A stretch of DNA of 34,017 nucleotides, taken from NCBI GenBank assembly GCA_051819745.1, contig JBNJGO010000009.1:1-34017 (forward strand), in the 5' to 3' direction. This DNA comes from SKGA01 sp051819745 (GTDB lineage: Archaea; Nanobdellota; Nanobdellia; Woesearchaeales; SKGA01). Each line of letters begins with the position of its first letter. Positions within the stretch are counted from its first letter, which is position 1. The notes beneath the pieces are model-generated. The model searched no databases. It saw only the letters and a program-made list of their open reading frames with translations, and was not told the origin of the DNA. A program made the position numbers and the translations under genes. Below, piece by piece: positions 8,771 through 16,752 of the stretch.

Positions 8771-9661
8771 TTATTTGTTCATACCAGCTTTCTGGAAAAC
8801 AAGAAGATCTTCAGTAGTGAGTTTTTCACCATCTTTAATTTTCTTAGAAACTTCAGCAGCTTTAGTTTTCATCTCTCTTTGCTGAGCTCGCTTCTTATCT
8901 TCTTCAATCTCAACATCATGCTCTTTGAGTTCATCACGAACAGCATCCATTTGAGATTCAATTTCTTTAAGCTCTTTGTTCTTTTCCTTGAAGCGTTCTT
9001 TTGCTTCTTTAAATTTCTCAAAGACTTCTTGCTCTTCTTTCTTGAGAGCGTCAATGTTTTCAGAACGAGAAAGAACATCCTTATGCTTATTTTGAGAGGA
9101 AGAAGCGGTTTTCTTAACATCACGATGAAGCTTGTTAGACTTTTTGATCAATTGAGATAACTCTTTGGAGAGAGTAGAAATCTTACCCCAATCAACACCA
9201 ACTGATTGCAATTGCTTATATTGCTTCTTGAGATCCTTGAGTTCTTTCATCATCTTCTGTTCTTTTTGAAAACTCATAGGTTGAGTCTGCATGATATAAT
9301 CAATCTTATCTATCTGTTTCTTAATTTCAGAAGGATCTTCTTTAATCTTGAGCTTATCGACAACGGCATCATACTCTTTGCGAAGCTCTTTTAATTCAGC
9401 TCGCTTTTTGGAAATTTCATCGTTGAGAGTATCACGTTCGTCCTTTATTTCTTTAACACTGCTTGTTATCTCATTTCTCTCTTCTTTAGATTCCTTAACA
9501 TCAGAAATAAGATGAGATATCTTTCTATTAAGAGCTGAACGTTTAGAGAACCATGATTCTTTCTCTTTGTTCATAGCATTTAGCTCTTTCTTAATACTTC
9601 CCGACTGGGTTCGTAATTCTTTAAGTCGTTGCTTTAACTTCTCAACATCGCTTGATTCCAT
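8771..9661 (-). CDS. Conserved archaeal coiled-coil protein (COG1340-like)
   Basis: The 296-residue protein is almost entirely charged heptad-rich coiled coil, from about residue 3 to 260, with no membrane segment or signal. A central break around EDPSEIKKQIDKIDYIMQTQ and PMSFQKEQKMMKELKDLKK resembles the conserved hinge I associate with the archaeal COG1340 family. A short C-terminal helix closes the protein (TTEDLLVFQKAGM). The function of the family is unknown to me. The gene follows rpl12 on the same strand after about 120 nt and has a GGTGGT-type Shine-Dalgarno 5' of its ATG. It may be co-expressed with the ribosomal genes, perhaps acting as a ribosome- or chromosome-associated structural factor. 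The family call rests on remembered pattern and is less certain than the coiled coil itself. Confidence 0.8.
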   Translation of the reverse strand: MESSDVEKLKQRLKELRTQSGSIKKELNAMNKEKESWFSKRSALNRKISHLISDVKESKEERNEITSSVKEIKDERDTLNDEISKKRAELKELRKEYDAVVDKLKIKEDPSEIKKQIDKIDYIMQTQPMSFQKEQKMMKELKDLKKQYKQLQSVGVDWGKISTLSKELSQLIKKSNKLHRDVKKTASSSQNKHKDVLSRSENIDALKKEEQEVFEKFKEAKERFKEKNKELKEIESQMDAVRDELKEHDVEIEEDKKRAQQREMKTKAAEVSKKIKDGEKLTTEDLLVFQKAGMNK

Positions 9662-9781
9662 GTAGCTTCAACCACCAATATCTGTTCAATATTTATTACC
9701 ATTGAATATTCCAATGATTTCTTAATTCTAATCAATTACCTTAACCAAAAAAAAGTTAAGGAAAAAATAAAAATAAAAAAA

Positions 9782-10105
9782 TTAACCGAATAATGCGCCG
9801 AGTCCAGCAGCCGCTTCAGAATCATCTTTTTTCTCTTCTTTCTTCTCATCTTTCTTATCTTCTTTATCATCACTCTTATCAGAAGAATCGTCAGATGACG
9901 GGGCGGATGGAGCTGCAGCCGGAGCAGCAACAGCAGCTTTAGAGATAGCATCTTCAATATCAACACCATCAAGCGCTGCAATCATTGCCTTAACACGACT
10001 TTCATCAACATCGAGACCAGCTGCTTGTAAAACTTTCTTAACAGCATCTTCAGTAATGTCCTTTCCTGCTTTATGTAAAAGCATTGCACTATAAATATAT
10101 TCCAT
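9782..10105 (-). CDS. rpl12: Ribosomal protein P1/L12 (stalk)
   Basis: The 107-residue archaeal stalk protein starts MEYIYSAMLLHKAGKDI, the usual N-terminus, followed by a helical dimerisation and L10-binding domain (1-58). An Ala/Pro hinge (62-74) and a highly charged Asp/Lys/Glu segment come next. The tail GLGALFG recruits translation factors. The reading frame stays open 13 codons further upstream, but ATG 10105 is preceded by a GAGG Shine-Dalgarno and fits the family start. It lies downstream of rpl10, whose product ends with the same GLGALFG, as expected for the L10-L12 stalk complex. Confidence 0.95.
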   Translation of the reverse strand: MEYIYSAMLLHKAGKDITEDAVKKVLQAAGLDVDESRVKAMIAALDGVDIEDAISKAAVAAPAAAPSAPSSDDSSDKSDDKEDKKDEKKEEKKDDSEAAAGLGALFG

Positions 10106-10210
10106 TTTCAATTCCTCAATTGTTTTGTTTTTTGTTTTTTTCAAACTTTAGAGCATCGATGTTAAACATCAATAACTCTCATAACCGTAATGGCTAATAG
10201 CTAGAAATAA

Positions 10211-11239
10211 CTAGCCAAATAAAGCCCCCAATCCTTCTGCAGGATTTGAAGCATTATCATCGTTATCATCATCTTTCTTATCATCATCTTTTGGTGACTC
10301 AGTCGCCTCTGTTGAGGACGAATCATCAGAAGAAGATGAAGCGGACGCAACTGCAGGAGCAGATTGTAGCTCTGCAGACAACTCATCATCCAAAGCATCA
10401 GAAGATAATTGACTTGCAAGCGAAAGCATTTGACCATGAACTTTCAAGAGAGTATCTCCCGCAGTTTCATCTGTCAAAATATTTTCATTAAGAGCAAGGT
10501 TTTTACCTTCAGTAACAGCTTTAGATAGTAATGTCTCGATAGTATCAGCAGTAGGTATTCCCGCATTAACTGATAAGTTGAATGCTTGAGCAGAACATGC
10601 TTGAATATCAGCTATGTACTGTTCTTCATCAACATCGAGAATTTCTTTTGTGATTATATCACCATTTTCACAAACAGCTACCAGATCAAGACCGATTTCC
10701 ATTGGTTCAATACCGAGACGAGAAAGGATTCCAGCTAAATCAGCACTTACTTCATCGCCTTCTTTCGCGACAACAGTATCTTGCTTTATAGCAACCTTAC
10801 CACCATCAATACCTGCTTTGATACCGAGTTGCCCTAATTCACCAATAACAGGACCTGGAGCGAAACCCGTAGGACCTGCAGGAACAACAATATCATTAGG
10901 AGCTATTTGACCTGCTTTTATTGCAGTAGTAGATTTATTTTTCTTAAGAATCTTAAAAAGCGTGAAAGGACTTGAATTGGTAAAAATCATTGCAGGCATT
11001 CCTTTCATCTTCTCTTTGAGATTAGAAACACCTTCTTTTTTTGATTTCTCCAAGGCAACATTCAAGAGTCGTTGCTTTGTCATCTTGATAACAACAGAAT
11101 CTCGAAGTTTTTCCCTCATTGTACTTAATTCTTTAGCAGGAAGGTTTTCCATATTAACAGTACCGACCACATCATACTTGTCGATAAGACTACTGAATTC
11201 GGAAACCACCTTTTTCTTTGCAGTTGAAACGTGAGCCAT
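10211..11239 (-). CDS. rpl10: Ribosomal protein L10/P0 (stalk base)
   Basis: The 342-residue L10/P0 protein links the P1/L12 dimers to 23S rRNA. Residues 1-105 form the rRNA-binding L10 domain (KKKVVSEFSSLID, NLPAKELSTMREKLR). Residues about 110-190 contain the archaeal/eukaryotic insertion domain with VVPAGPTGFAPGP. The spine helices that bind L12 lie around 225-290. The C-terminus is a Ser/Asp-rich linker ending GLGALFG, as in L12. It lies 36 nt downstream of rpl1. A TTATAATATAAG stretch about 25 nt before ATG 11239 could be an internal promoter. Confidence 0.95.
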   Translation of the reverse strand: MAHVSTAKKKVVSEFSSLIDKYDVVGTVNMENLPAKELSTMREKLRDSVVIKMTKQRLLNVALEKSKKEGVSNLKEKMKGMPAMIFTNSSPFTLFKILKKNKSTTAIKAGQIAPNDIVVPAGPTGFAPGPVIGELGQLGIKAGIDGGKVAIKQDTVVAKEGDEVSADLAGILSRLGIEPMEIGLDLVAVCENGDIITKEILDVDEEQYIADIQACSAQAFNLSVNAGIPTADTIETLLSKAVTEGKNLALNENILTDETAGDTLLKVHGQMLSLASQLSSDALDDELSAELQSAPAVASASSSSDDSSSTEATESPKDDDKKDDDNDDNASNPAEGLGALFG

Positions 11240-11275
11240 TTTTTCATACCTTTTATCTTATATTATAACGCGCAA

Positions 11276-11932
11276 TTATGTAAATTTTACAGGAGTACTC
11301 ATCGTCATCTTGACAAGAGCGTTCTTTATGTTGTGATTTTCTCGTGGAAGGTGATGTTCTATCTGATCATAGAAATATAAGATATTTTCAATGATAGCAG
11401 AATCATCCATATCTTCTTTTCCAACAGTCACGTGGATAACAGGAAATTTCTTAGCACTGACTTTCACAGTTGATTGAAGACGTTGAACGAGAGCTTTCAA
11501 GGAAGAACCTGGAGCTACAACACACCCTGCTTTAGGGTTTGGCATTTTTCCTCGAGGACCAAAAATACGACCAAAGGTTCCTGCAATCTGACCCATTAAG
11601 TTAGCTTGAGCTATGAAAAAATCATATTCATCTGCAAGCTTTTTAGAGGCTTTTTTGTCCTTTTTATACTCTGCAAGTTCAGTTTGAAGAATAACTTTAT
11701 CACACACTTCTTTAGCTTGCTTTTCAGTTTCAGGACCAACAATCGCACAAACCTTTTTTTTAGCGAATGGTTGAGGTGATTGAGTGAAAAACTCAACTTG
11801 CTCTTCAGGTTTTTTAAGATTTAAATCCTTAAGATTAACAAATAATTCGATTGATTGCGTGAAATTTCTTTTAGGACTTTTTTCACGTAAGTCTTTAAGT
11901 AAACTTTCCATCTGTTTTTTGTTTACAGCCAT
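11276..11932 (-). CDS. rpl1: Ribosomal protein L1
   Basis: The 218-residue protein of the L1 stalk acts in E-site tRNA release. Recognisable parts are the N-terminal NFTQSIELFVNLKDLNLKK strand region, the second domain with VCAIVGPETEKQAK, and the conserved rRNA-binding signature FGRIFGPRGKMPNPKAG. The C-terminal strand ends TMSTPVKFT. ATG 11932 has a GAGGT Shine-Dalgarno about 10 nt upstream. A leader of some 200 nt precedes it. In methanogens L1 represses its own operon by binding its mRNA near the start codon; whether that happens here cannot be seen. Ribosomal protein L11, often just upstream in archaea, is absent. Confidence 0.96.
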   Translation of the reverse strand: MAVNKKQMESLLKDLREKSPKRNFTQSIELFVNLKDLNLKKPEEQVEFFTQSPQPFAKKKVCAIVGPETEKQAKEVCDKVILQTELAEYKKDKKASKKLADEYDFFIAQANLMGQIAGTFGRIFGPRGKMPNPKAGCVVAPGSSLKALVQRLQSTVKVSAKKFPVIHVTVGKEDMDDSAIIENILYFYDQIEHHLPRENHNIKNALVKMTMSTPVKFT

Positions 11933-12030
11933 ATATATTACCTCAGTAATCTTCTACGCTCAACGGATTCAAGACGTAGTGTATGCTTTGTACATATCGA
12001 CGAATAATTGAAATACAATGAATACAGAAG

Positions 12031-12155
12031 AAAAAGCAATCAGCAAGGATACAAGTACCGCTTCCACAATTTTCTTCCGCACCAATTAAGCATTCCAGCC
12101 ACGATGACGATCCAGTCGTACCGTGAGATACGTAAGCAATAACGATTACAGGCGA
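12031..12155 (-). ncRNA. Candidate small RNA or structured leader upstream of rpl1
   Basis: This is bounded by a TATA box at 12171-12180 and a T5 tract at 12031-12035. It contains GC-rich blocks (for example CTCACGGTACGACTGG) that do not fit a coding frame with a start. I compared it by eye with tRNA, 5S rRNA, SRP RNA and RNase P RNA signatures and found none. It may simply be the 5' leader of rpl1. Confidence 0.3.
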
Positions 12156-12170
12156 TGAGAAACTATCTTC

Positions 12171-12180
12171 TCTTTATAAA
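12171..12180 (-). promoter_or_regulatory. TATA box upstream of rpl1 operon
   Basis: TTTATAAAGA on the minus strand, the only strong TATA match in the spacer on that strand. It places transcription start near 12150, more than 200 nt before the rpl1 start codon. Confidence 0.6.
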
Positions 12181-12274
12181 ATTTTTTGTTTGTTAAATAG
12201 TATGAAACAGTAAACCATCATGTCAAGATAGGGAAAAAACATAGAAAGAAGTCTAAAACCAAAACAAAACATGG

Positions 12275-12299
12275 AAGAAAAAAATAAAATAAAAAAAAA
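12275..12299 (-). terminator. T-tract terminator of the exosome operon
   Basis: Immediately after the rrp42 stop codon the transcript strand reads a T9 run followed by further T-rich stretches. This is typical of intrinsic archaeal termination. No stem-loop is present. Confidence 0.6.
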
Positions 12300-13100
12300 T
12301 TAATCGAGGTGTTTTCGAAGTTCTTGTGACTTCTCAAGAGCAATATCAAATGCTTTGTGAATGTCATCAAGAGTCATACCAACATCACCGCCTTTCTGAA
12401 GAGAACAAATTCTGCTCTCATCAAGACCGGTAACTGTCAAACGAGCATCGATAAGAGATTCTTCTGTTTTAGTAGGATCAACAAAGAATTGATCACCAAC
12501 TTTACAGACTGTGATTGGAACCGGAAGTTCTTCAAGTTCAACCCCTTTATCGGTTTTATTTTTGTAATCGATAGCACCATCAACCACTTCAGGAAGTTTC
12601 ATCGATTTTAAAGCTGCGATAGCACCTAGACCGCCAAGATCGATAATATTACCATCATGATTAAGCGGAACGATATCAACACTTATCTTCCAGACTTTAG
12701 AACCTTTCTCAAGACATAATTTCTTGACGTCAACAGCACCACTTTCACGGATACCCCGATCGATAACTCGACCTATTTCGATAGCATCAATACTTGGAGG
12801 ACCCATTTCAATATCTTCATGAGCAATAGGAAGTAATTCACATCCCACCATCAACACACCCTCATCAGGACGATCAGGGAATGGTTCGCCAAGAGAAAGT
12901 TTTATACCAACAAGAAGCGTTGTGTTTCCACAAGTCACTTTTGCAGAACCTTCTGCAGTGGAAAATTGTTCTGTTTCTATCGATATATCTCTAAAGTCAA
13001 GAGCTGAACGACTATCATATCGCACGCCTTCTTTTACAGATTCGATAAAGTGTTCCTTACTGTTTGGAACATTTTTAGTTACATTTTTGTTAAATGACAT
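12300..13100 (-). CDS. rrp42: Exosome subunit Rrp42
   Basis: The 266-residue RNase PH-fold protein is the non-catalytic partner of Rrp41 in the hexameric ring of the archaeal exosome, which degrades or tails RNA from the 3' end. Features include the VRYDSRSALDFRDISIE N-terminal strand, the central PSIDAIEIGRVIDRGIRESGAVD, and NHDGNIIDLGGLGAIAALKS. It begins 2 nt after the rrp41 stop and has a strong GAGGTG Shine-Dalgarno. The length agrees with the family. It is the last gene of the exosome run. Confidence 0.97.
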   Translation of the reverse strand: MSFNKNVTKNVPNSKEHFIESVKEGVRYDSRSALDFRDISIETEQFSTAEGSAKVTCGNTTLLVGIKLSLGEPFPDRPDEGVLMVGCELLPIAHEDIEMGPPSIDAIEIGRVIDRGIRESGAVDVKKLCLEKGSKVWKISVDIVPLNHDGNIIDLGGLGAIAALKSMKLPEVVDGAIDYKNKTDKGVELEELPVPITVCKVGDQFFVDPTKTEESLIDARLTVTGLDESRICSLQKGGDVGMTLDDIHKAFDIALEKSQELRKHLD

Positions 13101-13102
13101 AA

Positions 13103-13864
13103 TTATTGCACCTCATCAGTTCCAGACTCTTGTGATGAGTCCATTTCATCAACAACTTTAGCATCTTGCTCGTATTTTTCAACAAGAGCTGAACGTTGTT
13201 TTTCAGCAATAGCTTTACAAGCAGGACCAGCCATATCCATTGCTTTATTCAAATTGTCTTTAGTAACGATACCATCCATTTGAAGAAGGGTTATTTCGCC
13301 AGTGCTTGGGACCATAGCAACAGGAATATCAACTGCTTCCATACCATCAGGATTTTCTTCCATGTAATCAAGATCAACTACAGGAGTATCATCAACCATA
13401 CCTACAGCAACTGCTGAAACCATATCTTTCATAACAATACCTGCATCTGCAAGTGCAATTGAAGCAGCGCAAATACCTGCACATCGACTTCCAGCATCAG
13501 TTTGAGGTAATTCAATATAAACTTCAACACCAGCATTAGGGAATTTTTCAAGATCCACAACACTCAATAGAGCTTTTTCAGAAACCATGCTGATTTCTTT
13601 TGCTCGACGGTTAGGACCTGGTCTGACGCGATCACCCATTCCTGAAAAAGGCATCATATTGTAATTGACACGAAGTAATCCTCTTTTTGGGTTTTGCAAG
13701 AATCGAGGATAGACATCTCGAGGACCATATACTGCAGCGTAAGCCCACGTGTCACCTATTTTAAAAAGTGCAGAGCCATCAGCATTCTTGATAACACCTG
13801 CTTTTGCTTCAATCGGACGAGACTCTGCGAAAGAACGTCCATCAAATCGTTTATCGTAACTCAT
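13103..13864 (-). CDS. rrp41: Exosome catalytic subunit Rrp41
   Basis: The 253-residue RNase PH-type phosphorolytic exoribonuclease is the active subunit of the Rrp41-Rrp42 ring. It starts with the RFDGR motif, followed by GPRDVYPRFLQNPKRG and the Arg-rich RPGPNRRAKEISMVSEKAL (RNA and phosphate binding). ELPQTDAGSRCAGICAASIAL and the acidic site region VVDLDYMEENPDG complete the fold. Its ATG overlaps the rrp4 stop (TAATG), and AGGTGATC, an 8-nt Shine-Dalgarno match, sits just before it, indicating tight translational coupling. An acidic C-terminal tail of about 20 residues follows the fold. Confidence 0.97.
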   Translation of the reverse strand: MSYDKRFDGRSFAESRPIEAKAGVIKNADGSALFKIGDTWAYAAVYGPRDVYPRFLQNPKRGLLRVNYNMMPFSGMGDRVRPGPNRRAKEISMVSEKALLSVVDLEKFPNAGVEVYIELPQTDAGSRCAGICAASIALADAGIVMKDMVSAVAVGMVDDTPVVDLDYMEENPDGMEAVDIPVAMVPSTGEITLLQMDGIVTKDNLNKAMDMAGPACKAIAEKQRSALVEKYEQDAKVVDEMDSSQESGTDEVQ

Positions 13865-14598
13865 TATTGATCACCTGTTGTGTTTTGATCATCATTGTCA
13901 ACATCTATTTGACGACCAGTTTCTTTTTCGAGAAACTCTTTAATCTCATCAGTTAATCCTGAATTATGGGATTCTCGCTCAATCTTTTTGATTGTCTTAA
14001 CAGCAAGATTTTCCATTTTAGGTTCGCCATTTAGCCATACAAGACCGTTTTGACCGACTGTTATTTTACAATCAGTAGCTTTTTTTATCATGGAAACCAT
14101 TGATCCTTTCTTACCAATGACACGAGGCACTTTATTAGTATTTACTGTGATAATACGACCACCGTGTAATTTGTGTAAACCAGGACCTTTGATAGTAACA
14201 TCAATTAAGTTCTGACCGGAAACATTTGTTATTTTACCAACAAAGAAATCTCCTATGTCATGGTACTTGCTTAAATCAGCCCCTCGAGGGATGAATTCAT
14301 TAGCACCATCTTTTATCGGAATCAAACCAGTATAAGGACTGTTGAGTTCTACTCTCCAACCCATACTCAAAACATTGTTCACTTTTCCGATAACAACATC
14401 ATTCTTTTTAGGAAGATATCGTCCTGATAAAGGAATCGTCTTGATAACTTTACCATCCATAAAACTCACTCCTAGACGGTTAGCGAGTATCTGTTCATCT
14501 TTACGATACGTTCCGTGACTAGGTAAGTATTCCATACCTTCAGCGAGCACTTGGCCCGGCACGACAACTTCTCGTTGTTCTATCAATAATTTACTCAT
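13864..14598 (-). CDS. rrp4: Exosome RNA-binding cap subunit Rrp4
   Basis: The 244-residue cap protein sits on top of the Rrp41-Rrp42 ring and feeds RNA into it. Domains in order are an N-terminal domain (VVVPGQVLAEGMEYLPSHGT), an S1 domain (DVVIGKVNNVLSMGWRVELN to about 140), and a KH domain with the GxxG-type loop VIGKKGSMVSMIKKATDCKI (about 165-185). The tail is acidic. I prefer ATG 14598 (MSKLLIEQ); an in-frame ATG lies 5 codons upstream at 14613. The order sdo1-rrp4-rrp41-rrp42 is the classic archaeal exosome superoperon. Confidence 0.95.
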   Translation of the reverse strand: MSKLLIEQREVVVPGQVLAEGMEYLPSHGTYRKDEQILANRLGVSFMDGKVIKTIPLSGRYLPKKNDVVIGKVNNVLSMGWRVELNSPYTGLIPIKDGANEFIPRGADLSKYHDIGDFFVGKITNVSGQNLIDVTIKGPGLHKLHGGRIITVNTNKVPRVIGKKGSMVSMIKKATDCKITVGQNGLVWLNGEPKMENLAVKTIKKIERESHNSGLTDEIKEFLEKETGRQIDVDNDDQNTTGDQ

Positions 14599-14686
14599 TG
14601 TTTTCACATCCATATTTTTAATGTAACATTATTTTTTATTCAACGAAAAACAGCGTTACTAAAAACACTGTATCCATAACAAAAAC

Positions 14687-15418
14687 TCATGTTTTGAATC
14701 GTTGAGATTTTTTTATAGTGCAAGATCCTTTGCTTAAAGAATTAAGCGAGTCAATACAATCTTGTTTCAAACCAGCAGGAAGTTCTATAGCCGCAATTAA
14801 TGAACCATCAGAAGCCCATTCTTCTCGGCGAATAGTACCAAATTCTCTTATTTTCCCTTGCACGCGAGGAGCATAAGAAGGTGGAACGACAACTTCAAGA
14901 ACCAACCTCTCGTAAGAAATTGGAATGATCGGAGATAATTTTCTGACAATATCTTTTATCTGATCGTGAGCTCTTTGAAGAGGATCTATTCGAACCTTCG
15001 CTTCATCAAGCGCCGCTTTCAGACGAGTCTGAGGGTGTGGAAGTCCTGTTTTAGGATCGACAGTATTTCGGTGGAGTTCGTGAAGAACATGACGCTCTCT
15101 TCGTTTTCGAAGATCGTCACGATACTTTTGAGTGAATTGAATTTCACCTTTTTCAAGAAGAGTTTTTTTAATACTATCTTGATTAGTCGTTCCAAAAACA
15201 GTCATCAGATCATCATCACCGGCAAACAATCCTTTTCTCGCATCAGAGAAAACATTATCTGCTTTGAAAATCTCATCAGTTGACAACAAAGAACCTTCTT
15301 TGTAAGATACTGCTTTATCTGGATCGATAACAGCTTCAAATTGTCGACCATGGCTTTTATATTTAACAACATTAATCGAAATTTGGACACGATCATCGAT
15401 GAGCTTATCTCCTTTCAT
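14687..15418 (-). CDS. sdo1: Ribosome maturation protein SBDS/Sdo1
   Basis: The 243-residue archaeal member of the Shwachman-Bodian-Diamond family acts in late 60S/50S maturation and has been linked to the exosome. The N-terminal SBDS fold includes VVKYKSHGRQFEAVIDPDKA and DNVFSDARKGLFAGDDDL. The three-helix middle domain includes the motif TVDPKTGLPHPQTRLKAALD, and the ferredoxin-like C-terminal domain contains PISYERLVLEVVVPPSYAPR. It lies between psmA and rrp4 on the same strand, as in many archaea. The 88-nt gap to rrp4 and the 130-nt AT-rich gap after psmA leave open whether all are on one transcript. Confidence 0.96.
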   Translation of the reverse strand: MKGDKLIDDRVQISINVVKYKSHGRQFEAVIDPDKAVSYKEGSLLSTDEIFKADNVFSDARKGLFAGDDDLMTVFGTTNQDSIKKTLLEKGEIQFTQKYRDDLRKRRERHVLHELHRNTVDPKTGLPHPQTRLKAALDEAKVRIDPLQRAHDQIKDIVRKLSPIIPISYERLVLEVVVPPSYAPRVQGKIREFGTIRREEWASDGSLIAAIELPAGLKQDCIDSLNSLSKGSCTIKKSQRFKT

Positions 15419-15486
15419 ATATTCAACCTTTTTGAACCCTTATTGTATCTTGAATCTTGCAATACATTCTTATTTTTACCACATAT

Positions 15487-15558
15487 TTATTTTACTTATT
15501 TTACTTTATTTTTACCTTATGTTACTTTTATATTAATTTATTTTACTATCTTATTTTA
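15487..15558. repeat. AT-rich imperfect repeat TTATTTTAC between psmA and sdo1
   Basis: Exact copies of the 9-mer TTATTTTAC occur at 15487-15495, 15496-15504 (tandem) and 15538-15546. Near copies lie at 15505-15515 and 15517-15525, and a partial one at 15551-15558 overlaps the psmA stop codon. On the transcribed strand the unit reads GTAAAATAA. It could be mRNA spacer, a transcription-end region, or drift in AT-rich sequence. Confidence 0.55.
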
Positions 15559-16267
15559 TTGATTTGTTGATTTCAGCAGAATCAAGCTTTCTCATCGTCT
15601 TAGTATCTTTACTGATAACAGCAGCATCAATTCGCTTACTATCAAAATCATCACCCAAAAATTTCTTGAGAGCTTTTGTTGCAAGGGAAAGACCTTGTTC
15701 GATAGTCAAAGAATCCTTGTACTCTTTGTGAAGGACTTCTTGGACTTCAGTTTCACCTTCACCGATAACAACTGCCTTGTACTCATAATAAGAACCATTA
15801 GGATCTGTCTTGTAGAGTCGAAGACCATTTTCGTCAGCTCCTGCAACGAGAAGAGAAACTCCAAATGGCCTGAGACCTCCGGATTGAGTACATAATTGCT
15901 TAAGACTACACATGTCTTTAACGATCGTCAACGAATCAATAGGAACATCATATATTAATTTATTCTCCTGAGCTTTCGTCTGCGCCCGCTCAACAAGAAC
16001 TCGCGCGTCAGAGATGATTCCTGCAGCTGTCGCCATGACATGATCATCGATCATGAAAATCTTCTCGATAGATGATGCGACAACGAGAGAATCGTTGATT
16101 CGCTTATCAGTGACAAGCAACAAACCATCTTTACAGACAAGTCCCATAGCAGTATTTCCTATTCGAACTGTCTTCATTGCATACTCTACTTGTAAGAGTC
16201 TACCATCAGGACTAAACATTGTTATAGCCCTATCATAACCCATCGCTTGGTGTTGCATTGGTTGCAT
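15551..16267 (-). CDS. psmA: 20S proteasome alpha subunit
   Basis: The 238-residue structural subunit forms the outer rings of the 20S proteasome and its gate. The N-terminus carries the alpha-type signature GYDRAITMFSPDGRLLQVEYA (residues 10-30), followed by the Ntn-hydrolase sandwich with GGLRPFGVSLLVAG and the later IGEGETEVQEVL helix. It lacks the catalytic N-terminal Thr, as expected for alpha. ATG 16267 has a GAGGT Shine-Dalgarno about 10 nt upstream. It follows pop5 and precedes sdo1, a conserved archaeal order. No beta subunit or ATPase is in the window. Confidence 0.97.
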   Translation of the reverse strand: MQPMQHQAMGYDRAITMFSPDGRLLQVEYAMKTVRIGNTAMGLVCKDGLLLVTDKRINDSLVVASSIEKIFMIDDHVMATAAGIISDARVLVERAQTKAQENKLIYDVPIDSLTIVKDMCSLKQLCTQSGGLRPFGVSLLVAGADENGLRLYKTDPNGSYYEYKAVVIGEGETEVQEVLHKEYKDSLTIEQGLSLATKALKKFLGDDFDSKRIDAAVISKDTKTMRKLDSAEINKSIK

Positions 16268-16344
16268 TCTTTTTCTAACCTCATTTGTTTTTACAATCGT
16301 TTATGTTAACGAAAGTGACATCTTCAAAATATAATACTTTGAAG

Positions 16345-16704
16345 CTATGACGATCCAGTATTAATATATTTTTCTTTTACGCCTTGTAATATTCCAGAGA
16401 CTGCTACAGAGGAAATTCTCACCGAAACCCCATCGAGCTTTGAAATCAGTACAAAACAGGATTTTACCTTATCAACCATAGTATGATGGACCATAATAAT
16501 CCCTCTGTTTGACTTGGAATCATATTTGATTGGTTTTAAACCTGAAACTGCTAAATCAAACAAACCTAACAATCGCGAAAGTTCACTAATTACAAGTCGT
16601 TGAACCTTACCAAAAGACATTGTTTGACCAAAAAACTCAACCTCATACACAATATATCGTGTTCGTTCACGATGAGCCGGTTTCAAAGGTTTTGTTTGTA
16701 ACAT
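16345..16704 (-). CDS. rnp2: RNase P protein component 2 (Pop5)
   Basis: The 119-residue protein is of the Pop5/Rpp14 family. In archaeal RNase P, Pop5 pairs with Rpp30 and supports the catalytic RNA in tRNA 5'-end maturation. The RRM-like alpha/beta pattern begins HRERTRYIVYEVEF and continues through VQRLVISELSRLLG, YDSKSNRGIIMVHH, and VKSCFVLISKLDGVSVRISS. Position upstream of psmA agrees with many archaea. A GGTGG lies only 4 nt before the ATG, and no good TATA box lies at leaderless distance. The gene may therefore be expressed from the promoter(s) in the upstream gene-free stretch. Confidence 0.92.
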   Translation of the reverse strand: MLQTKPLKPAHRERTRYIVYEVEFFGQTMSFGKVQRLVISELSRLLGLFDLAVSGLKPIKYDSKSNRGIIMVHHTMVDKVKSCFVLISKLDGVSVRISSVAVSGILQGVKEKYINTGSS

Positions 16705-16752
16705 ACAGCCACCATCATATCAAAAAACACTTAACACAACAACATAATCGAT

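Larger units (their letters stand above)
11933..12299. other. Gene-free stretch: rpl1 leader and possible small RNA
   Basis: No convincing ORF on either strand. On the minus strand a TATA box (TTTATAAAGA, 12171-12180) predicts transcription from about 12150. The first 120 nt of that transcript are visibly richer in G and C than other spacers here, and end near a T5 run (12031-12035). The remainder to rpl1 is AT-rich and carries the rpl1 Shine-Dalgarno. Positions 12181-12299 are A-rich on the plus strand and contain the T-tract of the rrp42 transcript. Confidence 0.7.

Noticed and set aside
11960..12120. A short Cys/Trp-rich reading frame (MLNWCGRKLWKRYLYPC) upstream of rpl1
   Set aside because: Only 17 codons from its ATG, with no Shine-Dalgarno; more likely part of an untranslated leader.
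12031..12155. SRP RNA, suggested by CCTGTAATC and two GGAAG motifs
   Set aside because: The conserved GGUCAGG/GGAAGCAGCC hairpin is missing and the element is too short for archaeal SRP RNA.
15487..15558. CRISPR-like array
   Set aside because: The units are 9 nt without spacers of regular length, and no cas gene is present; no other regular repeat was seen in the window.
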